Positions 11,631 to 23,752 of a stretch of 64,000 nt of DNA are shown in pieces. The position numbers and the translations under genes were made by a program. The notes beneath the pieces are model-generated. The model was not told where the DNA came from. It worked only from the letters and a program-made list of their open reading frames with translations, and made no database searches. The stretch is from positions 13,660,981-13,724,980 of the forward strand of contig OX579640.1 in assembly GCA_951230915.1 (NCBI GenBank), written 5' to 3'. Source of the stretch: Antitrichia curtipendula. Lineage: Eukaryota; Streptophyta; Bryopsida; Hypnales; Leucodontaceae. Positions within the stretch are counted from its first letter, which is position 1. Each line of letters starts with the position of its first letter.

Positions 11631-12455
11631 TATGTCCTCCATTTGCCGTAATCACTGCTTGTAACCTAGAGGGTATAGAATGACATAATTGAAGAAGTTT
11701 TGTACCATTGATTAACTTCCATTCTCTTTCAGTAACTACCTTCAACCCATCTAAGTTTTTAGGGCATATTGGGCCATGTTGTATAGCATCTTTCAAAATC
11801 TTCCAAAGGTTCTCAATTGGATTTAGATCGGGAGAGTTTGCAAGCCAATCAAACTTCTCCAGAAGGCGTGTTTGTCTCCATTCTTCACATAATTTGCTAC
11901 AATGGATAGGTGCGCCATCTTCCATGAGCAATCCTTGTGGCACTTTATCCATGAAATGAAGCAACTCACCATTGTAGATTACTTCAACAAAATCCTTAGC
12001 AGAGTGTCGATCTTTAGGCATAAAAACAAGTTGTAACTTTTGTCCTCTAGCAAATGCACCCCAAATCATTAAAAAGTTTTCCCACTCTTAAAAGTCGGAA
12101 CTATACAACTTCATGAATAGCGCTCATATGCATTTCTCTAAACATGAACTTCTCTAGAATTTTTTTCAACTTCAAAGGTAGACTCATTTGTCCAAACAAC
12201 TTGCTCCCATTCTTCTACACTCCACCCACAATACTTCTCAACAAAAATCAATTGTTGAGACATGTGACAAGGTATTAAAAAAAGTTTTTTGACTGCAATT
12301 CGATTGAAAATGTCACTCCTATGTAAGGCCCTTCAAATAGTATTTCTAGACACTTGAGTAGGACATATACTAGTAATCTCTAAGAGCGTCGATCGACAAT
12401 GAGTTTTTGAGATACATATAATAGCACGAACATCTCTGTCACTAAGCTTCTTACT
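11623..12455 (-). pseudogene. Dead DD34E Tc1-like transposase
   Basis: A 148-codon open block (11623-12069) holds the C-terminal half of a DDE transposase. The second catalytic Asp is in MEDGAPIH, the motif NSPDLNPIENLW follows, and 34 residues separate that Asp from the catalytic Glu. The protein end ITANGGHTH fits Tc1-family ends. Upstream, the catalytic-domain start can be read in pieces (SDRDVRAI, AVKKLFLIPCHMSQQ, EEWEQVVWTNESTFEVEK). In-frame stops lie at 12138-12140 and 12333-12335, and frameshifts near 12075-12110. The first catalytic Asp is replaced by Asn (codon 12186-12188). There is no intact N-terminal DNA-binding domain and no defined TIRs. The element is inactive. Confidence 0.85.
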
Positions 12456-12474
12456 TCAATTTTTGGACAAATGA

Positions 12475-13325
12475 GTTAGTTCCACACATGTTCTGGAGTA
12501 ATGTAAGGCAATGTAAATTTTTTGCCATGTATGAAGGTATGGAGTAGAAATCACAGGGATTGCAAATCTTTTTGTAATTTTACACCTTGAATTGAAATTA
12601 CTATGAGTTTTGGAAGCCAAAAGTTGGTATGAACCCATATCCAATGTATAGACTCTTCCAATTCTAATCATTCAAGAACTACTTTCCCACTCACTATTTC
12701 ATGACATGTATCATGACCTTACTAGTCCTAACCTTGAAAAGAAAAGAAAAAAACATTCACCAAGCTTTGGTTGGAGATTTGTTCCAACCTTGGTTGGAAA
12801 TAATTGCACCTACATGTTGAGTATGGATCTGAGAATGGCCGGTTCTACTATACTCAAACAACACCAACATTGAAAACTCATAGCTTGAATTTTGGGTGAA
12901 AGTACACTAAAACAACAATCCACTAGACTAACCTCCTCAAGCGTAGAAGGTAGGAGGTCCATAAGGAACTATTTGGGAACAAGCTTATTCAATGAAGACA
13001 TCCATTTTTCAAGCTTGGTAGCCATGCTCTAATAAGGTGTGTACACCTAAAATCACACCCTACCTAAAACTACCATCATCACACTATACATTTCTTTAAT
13101 CAACATGTACATAAGTAGAAGATGTGATATTAAAACATCTACCTCAAAGAAACTTGACCCTTCGTAACTTTTGCACATGATATCCAAATGTCATGTTCTT
13201 TGGGTCATAGGAACCTCCTTTCACTGGCCCGCAATAAAATCAATGAAAGTTTGACCAATCTATTAATAGTAACTTGGCACAGTAGCAAAAGTGGCGGTTT
13301 GGGGGGTACCCACCTTAAACCACCC
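12475..13325 (+). repeat. Interspersed repeat R1, copy 2
   Basis: Collinear with 330-1110 for most of its length. Examples are TGTAAGGCAATGTAAATTTT, TTTTGGAAGCCAAAAGTTGG, CAACCTTGGTTGGAAATAA and GGCGGTTTGGGGGGTACC. It immediately follows the dead transposase, in the same relative position as sequence preceding copy 1. The ORFs within it are not conserved. Confidence 0.7.
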
Positions 13326-13706
13326 AATTCATTCTCCCGTTCTATTCAAACTATGCTCCCCATTTTTGTTATGTAATTCAAGAACAAACACCAATTCTTA
13401 AGCACAAACTTTGACAGAATTATGATATTATTTTACAAGGCGAATGGATACTAGGTTATTCAGAACACCTGCCAGTGCCTGACTAGTACCTGGGCTGAAT
13501 CAAATTACTTTGGTTCAAAGCACCCACACCTACTTAAGCTTAATGTTTTTTCAACAAATTCTTTTAATACGAGATTGCTAGGATCTTTAACATTAGGACC
13601 AGTCAGAGATTCACAAGATAGCCGATCCACTTTCTCTCACTAGCCTTGATTAACGCTGGTAGCTTTTCTATTTCTACTAAAAAATGATGACAAAGAATCT
13701 GAGAAT
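13326..13706. other. 3' flank of the phosphatase gene
   Basis: Non-coding. It would hold the 3' UTR and polyadenylation signals of the minus-strand phosphatase, but no single signal could be assigned. Confidence 0.35.
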
Positions 13707-16700
13707 TCAAGTCCTAAAATTTTGCACTTCCATTTTGCCCTTCCAACTGGATTCTTCAGGATACTCTTCTTCTCCCTGAACCAACTCCTCCGCCACAGTC
13801 AATATTCTCACTTTGTCGTCAACGATTTCAAGAACCTGCGTTTACCAAAAATTCCAAAATATAAGGTGGAGGATACTAAAAATGTTAGGGACCTGAATCA
13901 GTTGCCAATTTGACCGAACCCTGTTACTAACAGCAACTCATCTATGCATAAACTCGGTTCGCAAGTGGAATAAACAAGAGTTGGTTAAATGTATTTGGTC
14001 ACTGAACTTTGAATAAGAATGAGGTAGTCTACGTTCACTTCAATAGTGGACTACAACCTCCCAATTTGAATAATTGCAAGAGAAATACAAGAAGTGATAA
14101 AAATTAGATCTCAAAATTAGATTTGACTGTTGTACCCAAAGTGATCTCTTAACTGCACTTTAGTGATCTACCAATGAAAGCACACTCCCTACAACATGAT
14201 TAAAAGCTTACAAGTGACGGAAAGACCATCCTCTACATTACAAGAGGGTTCCTTAGGGTCAGCTTCTTAGCTATCTTGATTTGCTTGTGTTTCGATAACT
14301 ATGTGCAGAATAGCGACTGATACAAGGAAAGAAGCCAACAATCTACCTCAGGAAGAGCATGGAGAACCCCACTAGACATGCCGACATCTATTCGCCAAAT
14401 GCGCCCATCACATTTGCTGCACGCAGAAAGAACACGTCACCACCAATTCAACTTCTAGATCAATCATTGTTCATGTGGTTGAAAAATCAGGGAATATTCT
14501 TGCAAAATTACATTACACCGTGACGGTGTCTTTCCCGGTGTCTTGAGATTACTAAGGCATTCTGTGCGTCATTACTAGGTTCATTTTAGGATATCATTAT
14601 GTAATAAAAGTAAATCCATCACTATATTGAATTTCAATGTTAATCACTCCTATGTAGGATCCTATGCACAGGTGTCAATTTCAACTCCGACCGAGTCAGT
14701 GTTTGGCACAAGTCAAGCTAGTTGTTCGATACTTGAGCAGTGCACCTTACTCAGGAACCAACGATTGCGTACGTCATGTATATTGCCGACTACAGAAAAA
14801 AAACTGGAACTCTATCAAAATTCAACAGGAGCACATTTACAAAAGTTGAAGGCTGGTGCATACCAGTTAGCACCGATTGTTTGTGGGGTGTGGCCGACAA
14901 TAAGGCCCCGTGAATTTGTTGCAGACAAGGCTGCAGCTAATATTCCACATGCCTGGATTACATAAAAGCACCAACATTTAACAATTGTTAAGCTGGATAC
15001 AGCTACACACTGAAGCTTTCCCGAACCCTTATTACACAATAATGATGTTTGCACCACTTATCCTCTCGCTTTCATAACATCAAAAATGCTTATAGAAATA
15101 CAAAGGATCGACTGATTTCTTAGATTTCAAAAAGCACTAGAGAAAGCATTTCGATGTTTCTAAGCGCTGAGAATTGTTGAAGCACCTGAATCTTCTCTTG
15201 GGGTCTATTAAAGTTTTCCCTGGAGTACAACCTGCTCCAAACTATGCTGTCGAAACCTTTGACAGCAACAAAAGGCATTTCAGCAGGCTTGCCCCATCTA
15301 TTGTTTCCCATCTTCATCCACAAGCTTACTTCCCGGTTCATCCTCTCCAATCCATAGTCCACTGCAGAGAAACAAAAATATCATTACAGCTTACGTAAGA
15401 AATTACTATCGGGTGACTGTGCCTTATCAGTTGATCAGTCAAAGACACAAGAAATAAGAGAAGAAAGGGAACACCACAATAATTAATAAAAATAAGACAA
15501 CATAGGGAACTGGATGATTCTGAATGTGCAGCCAGCGAGCAAAATTTAACACCACTTTTGGATGATATTTGGACATACACCACAAAATTTCCTCCCTACT
15601 GATTTATCAGTAGTTTCAGTGCCGCTTCACTTGGTTCATGGATCAATACTGAAATGGAACTATATTGTGCTATTCCAATGTTTTAAAGTGTCATTTCGGT
15701 GCTTTTTCAAATTTTGATCTTTAAACAAATTAAAAAGACACTCAACAAACAAAAAAACAGAACAAAAAAATGTCATTCTAGTAATAAACCGTCAATAAAT
15801 TAAAGCAACACAAAAGCAATGGATAATTAAAGGAGAGGGACTTTTGATGAACAAAATATTGCATAAAAAGGCAAATAGAACTAAAAATATGACTCCGTCG
15901 CTGTACTCACCATGATGAGGCAGGACACCTCCATGTGCAAATAGCCAATCGTTCACTTTCAGTACAACCCCATGAGCAGCCAACTGCATCGCCAAAGGAC
16001 CTCCTGGCGACAATAGCTTTGTCCTTGCCGCAACTCCCTTTTGAAGCTGAATAAAACGTCAATAATTCGCTCAGCACATGACACTAGTGTAGTTGACTTA
16101 CAGAACCCTAAACCCTAAACCAGACAACCAAGTCAACTTCTCATGAATACTAGGTTAAAACATTGAATGGGCATTGGGAAGAATTTGCTTAGTCAGATTG
16201 AGTCATATGATTTGAGTCAGATAATTTGATACTTCGTGCAGTCATTGACAATCACGTATACATTGATGATAGAGAATAATGTATATCTTGTGATCTATGA
16301 TGCATTTAGTGATAGATGTACACAATTTCATTAAAATATTACTCTCCACTGCACACCCACTGAATGCACATAACATTCTATAACTTGCAGATTCCTCCTT
16401 CCAGTAAGCCTTCTATGACACCTCCCCAAAGATGGAATATCCCTTCCCATGATTCTCAGGGAGAGATTCTAATCAGACTTGCCACTAACACCTCAATCAA
16501 AACGTCGACTCAGGGTCCCTATTTTCGTGGGAAGGTAAAGGAAGAGTCAATGACATACCTGCCAAAGTATTTTGCACAACCCTAACTATTTCTTAGACCA
16601 AAAAATATTATATGGGCACCAGTGGTTTACCATGATGGGATTGAAAATAGGTAACCAGCTAGAGAAACCAACACCCCGGCTTCTCTTCAACTCTTGAGAT

Positions 16701-19027
16701 GCTTCGTGCCAACCCTCAAAAGCTGCATCCCAGTTGCCGCCATGGTCTTGCTCACAATACTCCGCGAATGCCTCCGCTTCTTGGAAGCCTCCGGGAGCCA
16801 CGTACCGAAAATCACCAGCTATGTTCATCGTCTCATGATTGCCAAGTATCTACCAAATGAAACCAAGTCAAAAAATTGGCAAAATATTTATGAAGACAGT
16901 GCGATATGCACCACATTGGAACACCAAAACTTATGGTAATGCAATTGGCAGCAACCAAAAGTAAAGGAAGTTTCACGAAAGACTAAACCTGAAAGACAGC
17001 CCAGTATCTTCAAAACCTCCAAACGAAAACTAAGTCAAAAATTGGCAAAGATTAAAGACTCCAGCTCAAGAGGACTATGTGGTGTGCACAACACTGGAAC
17101 TCCAAAACTTTCGGTTACACAAATGACAGTAACCAAAAGTAAAGTAAAATTTCCAGAACCGATAGAATAAGGCCTAAGCCTGAAAGACAGTCAAGTATCT
17201 TCAAAAAACCCAAACGAAGACCAAGTCAAAAATTGATAAAAGATTCAGGACTTCAGCTAAAGAAGACAGTGTGGTGTGCACAACACTGGAACAACAATAC
17301 TTCTAGGTATACAATTGTCGGCAAACTGGACAGTAAGTAAGTTTCCCAAAGCAATTGAATTAGGCCTAAACCTGGAAGACAGCACCACCCTTGCTCCGGG
17401 CTTCCTTGCCCAGCCATGCTAACAAAGACAAGATCGCTATTTCGTCTTCTCCTCTGTCAAGCACATCGCCCACTTGCACCACAACCTGCAGACCACGAAT
17501 CAATCTGAAATCGTTAAGATTGTACATTACCACAATGTGGAGTTTCATGAGAATTCTAAAAAGTTAAAACAAAGTGGAAGTTTAAAAGTAGGTAATTCAT
17601 AGGGAACTGTTAAATCCTAAGCGACCAAAAGACCAAACGTGGTGGCTTCCATATCTATAAATCATCCTGGAAGTTTCAAAGAAGGTGATAAAATATACAA
17701 ATAGAAAGACGAAATCATACCCTCGAAATATATTTTGAAAGTACTATCATCGAATATGAACTTCCAAAATTGGATAGCGTATTTTATCTTGGGATTACTT
17801 AATACCAAGAAGAGATTTATCAAGGCAAAATAAACAAGTTTGTAGATTATAAATAGTTAGTAGGAGAAAATAGTCAATCAATTACCTCTACGCCCATGAC
17901 TGACGCCATGATTTCTACGTTACTTAATACAAACAAGAGAATTACCAAAGCATACAAAACAAGTTCAAGGCATTACAGCGATAACTGGTTAAAGAGAATA
18001 GTCAATCAGCCACACTGTCCGTGGCTTACAATTTGTCTTAGTTTAATAACATGAACTTGCTGTATGAAAAAAATAAATTATGTTATGTTCCAAATTCCAT
18101 AGAGTTCCAAATTCCAGTACCGTGGTGCCTCCGATCCATCGATGCTGACCATCCGTACTCAAAACGCCAGCAAGTTGCAAAGATGCCTGAGTCCTTTCAA
18201 AATCGCCATGCAAATCACCAACTGCACATTCCAATTCCCTCAAAAAAATCAGTCAATTCATCATATATGAAAATTTTGACAAAGACTGGCGACAGACTTA
18301 CTACTACAGAGTCATGCGAATGTTGAGAAAAAAATTAGGGCTAGAATGTAGAATCGGGACCTTCCCCTGCAGTACACACAGGCACACCTAGACGTCTCCT
18401 GTCCAAGAGATTTCCACTACGGACTTCTTACAACGGAAAATCCCGATTCTGCATCAATCCAAAAATTAGGTCGAACTGACTGGCGACTTGACCAATGCAC
18501 CATTCATACGAAAATTCTGAAAAAATTCTGAAAAATTTGTGATAATTTGGGGAGAAGGATTTACTGGCGACGATTCTTCGATTGGGAGCGAACACCACCG
18601 TGGGCGGATCCTGTCCATTCTCGAATTGTATCGGCATCTCCACTCTACCATTCTTCCCAAACACGTCCTCAAACGCAGCACACGTCGTGACTGTTCCTGC
18701 CCTAGAATTACGACCGACCTCACATTTCCCTACAACGCCATTGCCTGTGCGAACACTCCGAGTGGCAGATTGCAAGCCCGAGTGAAGATGCAAGTGCAAT
18801 CCGTCCGAATGTTTATTACTGACGCCTGCCGTAGCCAACCACGCGGTTGCTAAGCTCGTGGCCATGCTTGCTGCTGCCATTGCGAAGAGGCTCACCACCA
18901 AGACTGCTTGCCACGAATTGAAGCAGCGGCCATGTCGAGGAGCAAATTGAGGGTGCACTGGGCGTCGATTAGGGTCGAATTTTGGTGGGGTGGTGGAATT
19001 CTTTGGAGAGAGACGGTTCTGTGCCAT
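13707..19027 (-). CDS. SLP1: Shewanella-like protein phosphatase, nine exons
   Basis: A PPP-family Ser/Thr phosphatase of the bacterial-like SLP group. Exons in transcript order: 19027-18565, 18221-18121, 17485-17372, 16849-16631, 16046-15911, 15361-15186, 14952-14864, 14416-14347, 13835-13707. All introns are GT-AG and the frame closes at 498 residues. Signature motifs, in order: GDLHGD at 156-161 (split by intron 1), GDVLDRG at 194-200, GNHE at 229-232, HGG at 337-339 and VGHTPQ at 422-427, which together bind the two metals and phosphate. The last exon begins VLEIVDD. The N-terminal ~150 residues are variable and contain a hydrophobic stretch (about 39-69) that may be a membrane anchor or part of an organelle-targeting region. 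Plant SLP1 is known as chloroplastic. The start is the first in-frame ATG; the open frame upstream begins with GTG only. Assignment to SLP1 rather than SLP2 is tentative. Confidence 0.88.
16104..16120. repeat. Short interstitial telomere-like repeat
   Basis: AACCCTAAACCCTAAAC is just over two units of the plant telomere repeat (CCCTAAA), inside phosphatase intron 4 near its 3' splice region. Such telo-box-like strings are common in plant gene regions and do not imply a chromosome end. Confidence 0.6.
16850..17371 (-). repeat. Phosphatase intron 3: three tandem intron copies
   Basis: The 522-bp intron consists of three similar blocks, 17371-17199, 17179-17008 and 16988-16850. They share CCAAGTCAAAAATTGGCAAA-, GGTGTGCACAACACTGGAAC- and CAACCAAAAGTAAAG-type strings. 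Between them sit two 19-nt linkers, 17198-17180 and 16989-17007. On the minus strand these read as the start of exon 4 joined to the end of exon 3 (ATACTGGGCTGTCTTTCAG in one copy). This is what tandem duplication of an intron plus a few flanking exon bases would leave. Confidence 0.75.
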
Positions 19028-19705
19028 CCATAGCCAGGCAGAAAGGGTGGAAAGGGAAAAGCACAGAGACGGTTGGCTGTTGCAGAAGAGGCTCTCCTCT
19101 TCCCCTGTTTTGATTCCCGGAATGTACCCACCAGGGACATAAGATTCCCTACCCTTCACCTCCTCCCCCCAAATCTTTCAGAAAGCCTCCATCGAAGCAC
19201 TTGTGCGGATTTTCAGGAGAGTTTAACATTTCAAACAAATTTTCAGTAAATTTTCATTGAAAGATGAGAAGGATTTTTATCCAAAACACTTGGATTCATA
19301 TTTTTCGGACTGTTATTGAGTTAGTTAGTAGAATCCCAAACCACTCAATGATCAACTAAGTAAATGTTATAAAAAGTGTATTTCATCTATTAAATATTCA
19401 TTGAGGAAGTTTGAAATCAATAATATGTACAAAGAGTTCCAATTATGAAATTCCAAATTTAATTATACCATCTTTAGGTTAATCAAATAGGGATTACCAA
19501 TAAATCTAGTCTCTTGGTACATGTGCTAATTTGTGTTTCGACGTGGGTAAAGATGTACGGAGAGGGTACATTCAGTAACTCCCGCTCTTTCAAAATTTGA
19601 GTTTCCTTCAGGCCAGGTTTTTGAATGGAGAAATGGAGAAATGGAGAAATTTGATCCATGGCGAGGGGGAGTTCAGTTGCCCTGAAATGCTGCCTCCGCA
19701 ACAAG
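19028..19705. other. Phosphatase 5' UTR and upstream region
   Basis: The open frame continues upstream of the chosen ATG to about 19159 without another ATG, so this part is probably 5' UTR. A diverged MITE M1-like fragment may occupy 19205-19335 (CAAATTTTCAGTAAATTTTC). A short GGAGAAAT microrepeat lies near 19625-19650. No TATA box could be assigned with confidence. Confidence 0.35.
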
Positions 19706-19963
19706 CTACACATTGTTACGAAAACCGCTAGAAACATCAGATTCATCAGTATTTAGGGATTCAGTTGCATTTGTGCTAGCAACTTCAGCATGAATTCTTG
19801 CGCATTCTTTTTTGAAAAAACTGTGTACGTAATCAAAAGCTGTAATCTGTAAATTATTCGGTACCCGCCAGTCGTGATTGTCACCACTCATTTGAAAGTT
19901 CATTGTGCCGCATTCGTTTTGAAAAGCTTCGAAATCAGAAGCTGGAATCTCTCGTATTGACAT
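19706..19963 (-). CDS. Doubtful small ORF, no known domain
   Basis: An 86-codon frame starting MSIREIPASDFEAF and ending SSGFRNNV. Composition is more coding-like than the surrounding AT-rich DNA, and the open frame extends upstream to about 20011 without an ATG. Part of the segment is duplicated about 190 bases upstream: the strings around 19860-19905 and 20060-20110 share TACCCGCCAGTCGTGATTG-like sequence. This argues for a decaying repeat rather than a gene. I do not recognise the product. It lies head-to-head with nothing obvious, and expression is unknown. Confidence 0.2.
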   Translation of the reverse strand: MSIREIPASDFEAFQNECGTMNFQMSGDNHDWRVPNNLQITAFDYVHSFFKKECARIHAEVASTNATESLNTDESDVSSGFRNNV

Positions 19964-20115
19964 TGAGAATCGTTGAAAAACTGTTCGGATTTCCGCTGAG
20001 TTTGAAAGCACGAACGTCCTCGAACGTTGCTCTTGGTAGCCATGAAGCTATAGCAGCGCATACGGTAACTCGTCAGTTTTGATTGCCGCCACTCTATTGG
20101 ACGTTCATTGTTCAA

Positions 20116-21069
20116 TTTAAGTTAAGTAGAACCGGACAATCGTCAATTAGCTTAGTGCCTGAAGAATTTCGAAGTTGAGATTTGAGATTGTTGAGATTTG
20201 AGATTTGAGATTCGACTCTACTTCGAGGCCGGAGCGTGGTTTAGAGAAAGGTAGATCTTTTGTAATTGTAAGGGAACCACACCTTAATGCGACAATTCAA
20301 TCGTTGAGCATAGATATTATTCTTATTCTTATTGTCAAACTTTAAAAAAATTTATGTAAAGAGAATTTCTAACAATGATGCCGTAGGCAGAGTTATAAGG
20401 TTTGATTATTGCTTATTGAAACTCGAGTATGCAGGATGCAGAGTACGTAAGCTCGCTCTTGCAGTGAAAGCTGACTTCGTTTTGAGCTGCGCTAATTCTC
20501 ATAAATATCAGATTGCGCATGGTTGCATTGTACAGACTCTTTAACGACCACGGTCTGGAGCTTAGTTCGCATGGATCGCAGCCGAGGCATCAGCCATAAA
20601 GGCGTTCGCAGAGATTGGGGGAGTTTTATGGTCTGGTAACCAAATATTGTTTTCAAATTGAGTTGCATTACGAATAATGACCTAATTCATGCCTACCGTG
20701 ACAATTTCAACGATGGTATGAAATAACTCCCTTCTCTATGTGCAAATTGCTCAATTTGGAAGTTCACTTGGATGCTGCGTGGTGAATTGAAATAATTTCT
20801 AAGAGATCTGTGTAGTGATCTTTTGTAGTAGTAGTCGGGCAAAATTGTTGCACCTGCCATATCAGTGTCAGTGCAAATAAATTCTTTTGGTGGAAATTAG
20901 TAAAATGCAGTTTTTATTCCAACCTGCACTAATTCAAAATAATGTGACTTTTGTAAATTCGTGTCACATGCACTAATAGGATAAATCAGTATAGTGATTT
21001 GTCTTCCTATATTTTAATATACCATACCTATGTCACTTTTAGTTTGTTTGAATTCTTTAGTTCAAAGTT
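20116..21069. other. Intergenic with GAGATTT microrepeat
   Basis: A (TTGAGATTTGAGA)n microrepeat is at about 20175-20212. No gene is recognised, although GC content is mildly raised to about 20640. Confidence 0.35.
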
Positions 21070-21361
21070 TAAGGTAACTACACCTAAATTAAAGCACATG
21101 CTACCTAAAATTGCACAATACAAATTCTTGCCTAAAATGTATTCCCACTATTCATGAGAGTCTATGATTGTTTTTAGGAACACCTATTTTCAATGCTTTG
21201 AAAATTTGTAGTTTACTCATATGGTGTCCAAAAAATGCATTCTAAGAGAACCTACAATCTCCCTATTCACTACCAAGAGGACCCCACAAAAAGTTTTCCA
21301 ATACAATCTTGGGAACCATGCTGAATTGCTTATTTGTGCGATTTTAGGTGTAGTTACCTTA
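21070..21361. mobile_element. MITE M2 with TAAGGTAACTACACC ends
   Basis: A 292-bp element begins TAAGGTAACTACACCTAAA and ends with the inverse TTTTAGGTGTAGTTACCTTA, an almost perfect 19-bp terminal inverted repeat. It is non-coding. The outermost seven bases (TAAGGTA) are the same as in family M1, although the interiors differ, so both may use one transposase. Confidence 0.8.
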
Positions 21362-22429
21362 GCAGTAAGGTAAGCTTAATGCAGTTTCAGTCGCTCCATC
21401 GTGTGTTGTTTACTGTTTTCATTGAGCCCATACGATTGCAGGGAATAGAGACAGCTATTCCAAAGTTTTTGAAGGAAATTAACTTAATTGAGCTAAGCCA
21501 GGATTGTGCACTTAAACCTCTTTGATCTTCACTTTCCACCTGTCTCAACCTTTTCACAGTGACAGAGTTTGAATGATTGACAAGTGTGCTACATTCAAAT
21601 GTGACAATTGTGGAAGGTACTCTAGAATTACAGTTTGGAGAAGGTCATAATAAAGCGCTTTGAGCACACAGTAAGTTACCACTCCCGCAGTTCGTATAAA
21701 ACAGTTCTAATTACCGGTGGGAGGAGTATCATTACCTTATCTCCTGTCTGTCCACAAGGATCGTCTGTAACCCAAATCCTACGCCCTAAATCGAAAGCTT
21801 CCTGTCGTTTAATAGTGGAAGTTGTTTGAAGATTTCTGATACCTCTGCTTGGCCTATGAGATAGGATTGGATGAAATTTTTCACTTGCTGCATCCAGACC
21901 GTATTTAGTCGGATTCTAACGTAGTGTGAAGCTAGCTTTTGGTTTGGGTCCATGCCATCTCCATGCTTTTTCACTGGTTGGACAACTGCAAGAGAGATGC
22001 CCTGTAATTTCGCTGGAAGGCAGTGAGCATTAGCCTTCCCTTTCGAAGCAGCAAAACTTTGTCGGCAGTGTCCTTATGGAGCGCATTTTGAGATTGATAA
22101 CATTGGTATTTGATGCTTAACGCGACCGAGGGGATTCTATATTACGCAACTTACAGTACGTTCTTCCTGCGCCTCCTCCACTTTCCTATTACATTGCTAA
22201 AGGCAGTCGTTATATAAGTAATATTAAGTTAGTTGTAACTTAGTCGTGTAGTTGTCGATGTTATTGCAATCATTTGTTAATAATTATGCTTTACTCTAAT
22301 CATGAGACAGTTCACGCATGAGAAGAAGTTCACTTGTTGCAGGTAATTAACTTAGCTGTTAATTAACGGAACGGAACTCTGCACCACCACAGAAACTGAT
22401 GAATGGAATTGCTCAGTGAGCACTAGGGG
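21362..22429. other. Intergenic DNA
   Basis: No gene is recognised. Small ORFs lack start context, domains or support from splice sites. Confidence 0.3.
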
Positions 22430-22844
22430 TAAGGTAGTGTGCTGTAATTGCGACCCTCTCCTTCAAACCGACCCTATAATTAGTTGTAGAATGGATTTGC
22501 AGGTGATCCTTGAATGGACCACTTTAGCTATTGAATGCATCGAGGAAAAATTGTTTTTCTATTGCAAGAGCCAATCATTGATCTTGATTTCCTCAAATCA
22601 CTTTAGAAGTTGCAAGGGGACAGATTTTGGGAGACCTAGGGTCACAAATAGGTACCTACAACAGAAATCTTTGAAAATTCTTAACTAATTCAAAAATGCT
22701 TCAAAAAATATGAAACCACTTGTGTTACATTCGGCATCTATTTGACTTTCTTTGAAAAATGAGCTAAAAATATTTTTAATCATACAAACCTATGAAAAAG
22801 GCAAATCAGCCCTTAAAGGGTCGCTTTTAGAGCCTACTACCTTA
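22430..22844. mobile_element. MITE M1, inverted copy
   Basis: Starts TAAGGTAGTGTGCTGTAATT and ends CGCTTTTAGAGCCTACTACCTTA. Its reverse complement is collinear with the copy at 9185-9598 (for example CACAAATAGGTACCTACAAC against GTTGTAGGTACCTATTTGTG). It is about 415 bp, non-coding, and opposite in orientation to the reference copy. Confidence 0.8.
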
Positions 22845-22931
22845 GTCACAGCCCCTCTGAGAATTATCCGCTTCTCAGAGATTGAATGCGTGGCTGTATA
22901 TAACTGGTTTTCCATTGTTTCAGGATTGTTC

Positions 22932-23006
22932 AACCTTCGAGATGGTCAATTTCGTTAAAATGGCACACGGAAGACCGCCATTTAAACGAAATTGCCCATC
23001 GAGGTT
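22932..23006. repeat. Compact hairpin, MITE-like
   Basis: Arms 22932-22964 and 22977-23006 pair almost throughout (CAATTTCGTTAAAATGGC against GCCATTTAAACGAAATTG), with a 12-base loop. The termini resemble those of the insertion at 3518-3787, so it may be a deletion derivative of that family. A stem of this size could also resemble a small-RNA precursor. Confidence 0.55.
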
Positions 23007-23752
23007 CTGGGTGTGCTCTTCTTCTCCTCCGCAAGTGAAGAAATGGACTTGGATGTCATTTTCCTGAAGAAAACTTTACCTTTGTGCTCCAGAGTTTCAC
23101 CGCTAGCTCTTGCACTTTCATGACTCCGCCAAACAATAGTCAAAGCCCATCTGATCCAATTGGTTCCGAAACCTTTGCGCAGTTATCCAACCCTCGTGCA
23201 AGGGAAATCCATCCTCCGAGAACTCGTCATGGCTGCTTTAAGGTGTGTCAGAGCCCCTCCACACAACAAGGCTCGTGCGTGCGTCTGCTTTACAATCTCC
23301 AAGAAAATCCTATGCTCGGATGGGCTGTGACTTGCTCCTGCTGCTCACTGCTCAATGTCAGAGTTGAGGTGACCCCACATCGACGTGTTCAACTTGACAA
23401 CGTCGACACTCAACCGGCCAAAAGTACTCAGGTACTGACACGAGTCAGGAATCACGGAGATCGTCGATTTGTATTCCAATTACTTTTGGTTCAACGAGGG
23501 AACGTACATCATTATTGTGCCGAAAGTGATTTTGAGGCAGGACACGTGGTCAGGAAGTTTCTCTTGCTACTTGAACCCTGTTTCAGTCGAACGTTTTTTT
23601 TTGTCTTTGTTTTAATTTGTTTTCAGAGAACTTTTAGGGATACCTGGGGTCACATTCCGATTATTGAACCAATAGGTGCATTCTTCCATTCAACAACCAA
23701 TAGTGAAGTCATCCATTGGACCTTCCACATTAAGTTAGGTCCGCGCTGTCCT
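23007..23752. other. GC-raised stretch with a long chance ORF
   Basis: An open frame runs 23084-23755 (plus), but its first codon is not ATG. The peptide is low in recognisable motifs, and neither strand shows a known domain. It may be the remnant of a gene or retroelement. No function is assigned. Confidence 0.3.

Noticed and set aside
16104..16120. Chromosome end or telomere
   Set aside because: Only about 2.4 units of CCCTAAA, inside an intron of an intact gene.
19028..19159. Longer N terminus for the phosphatase
   Set aside because: The frame is open but its first codon is GTG; the first ATG is at 19027.
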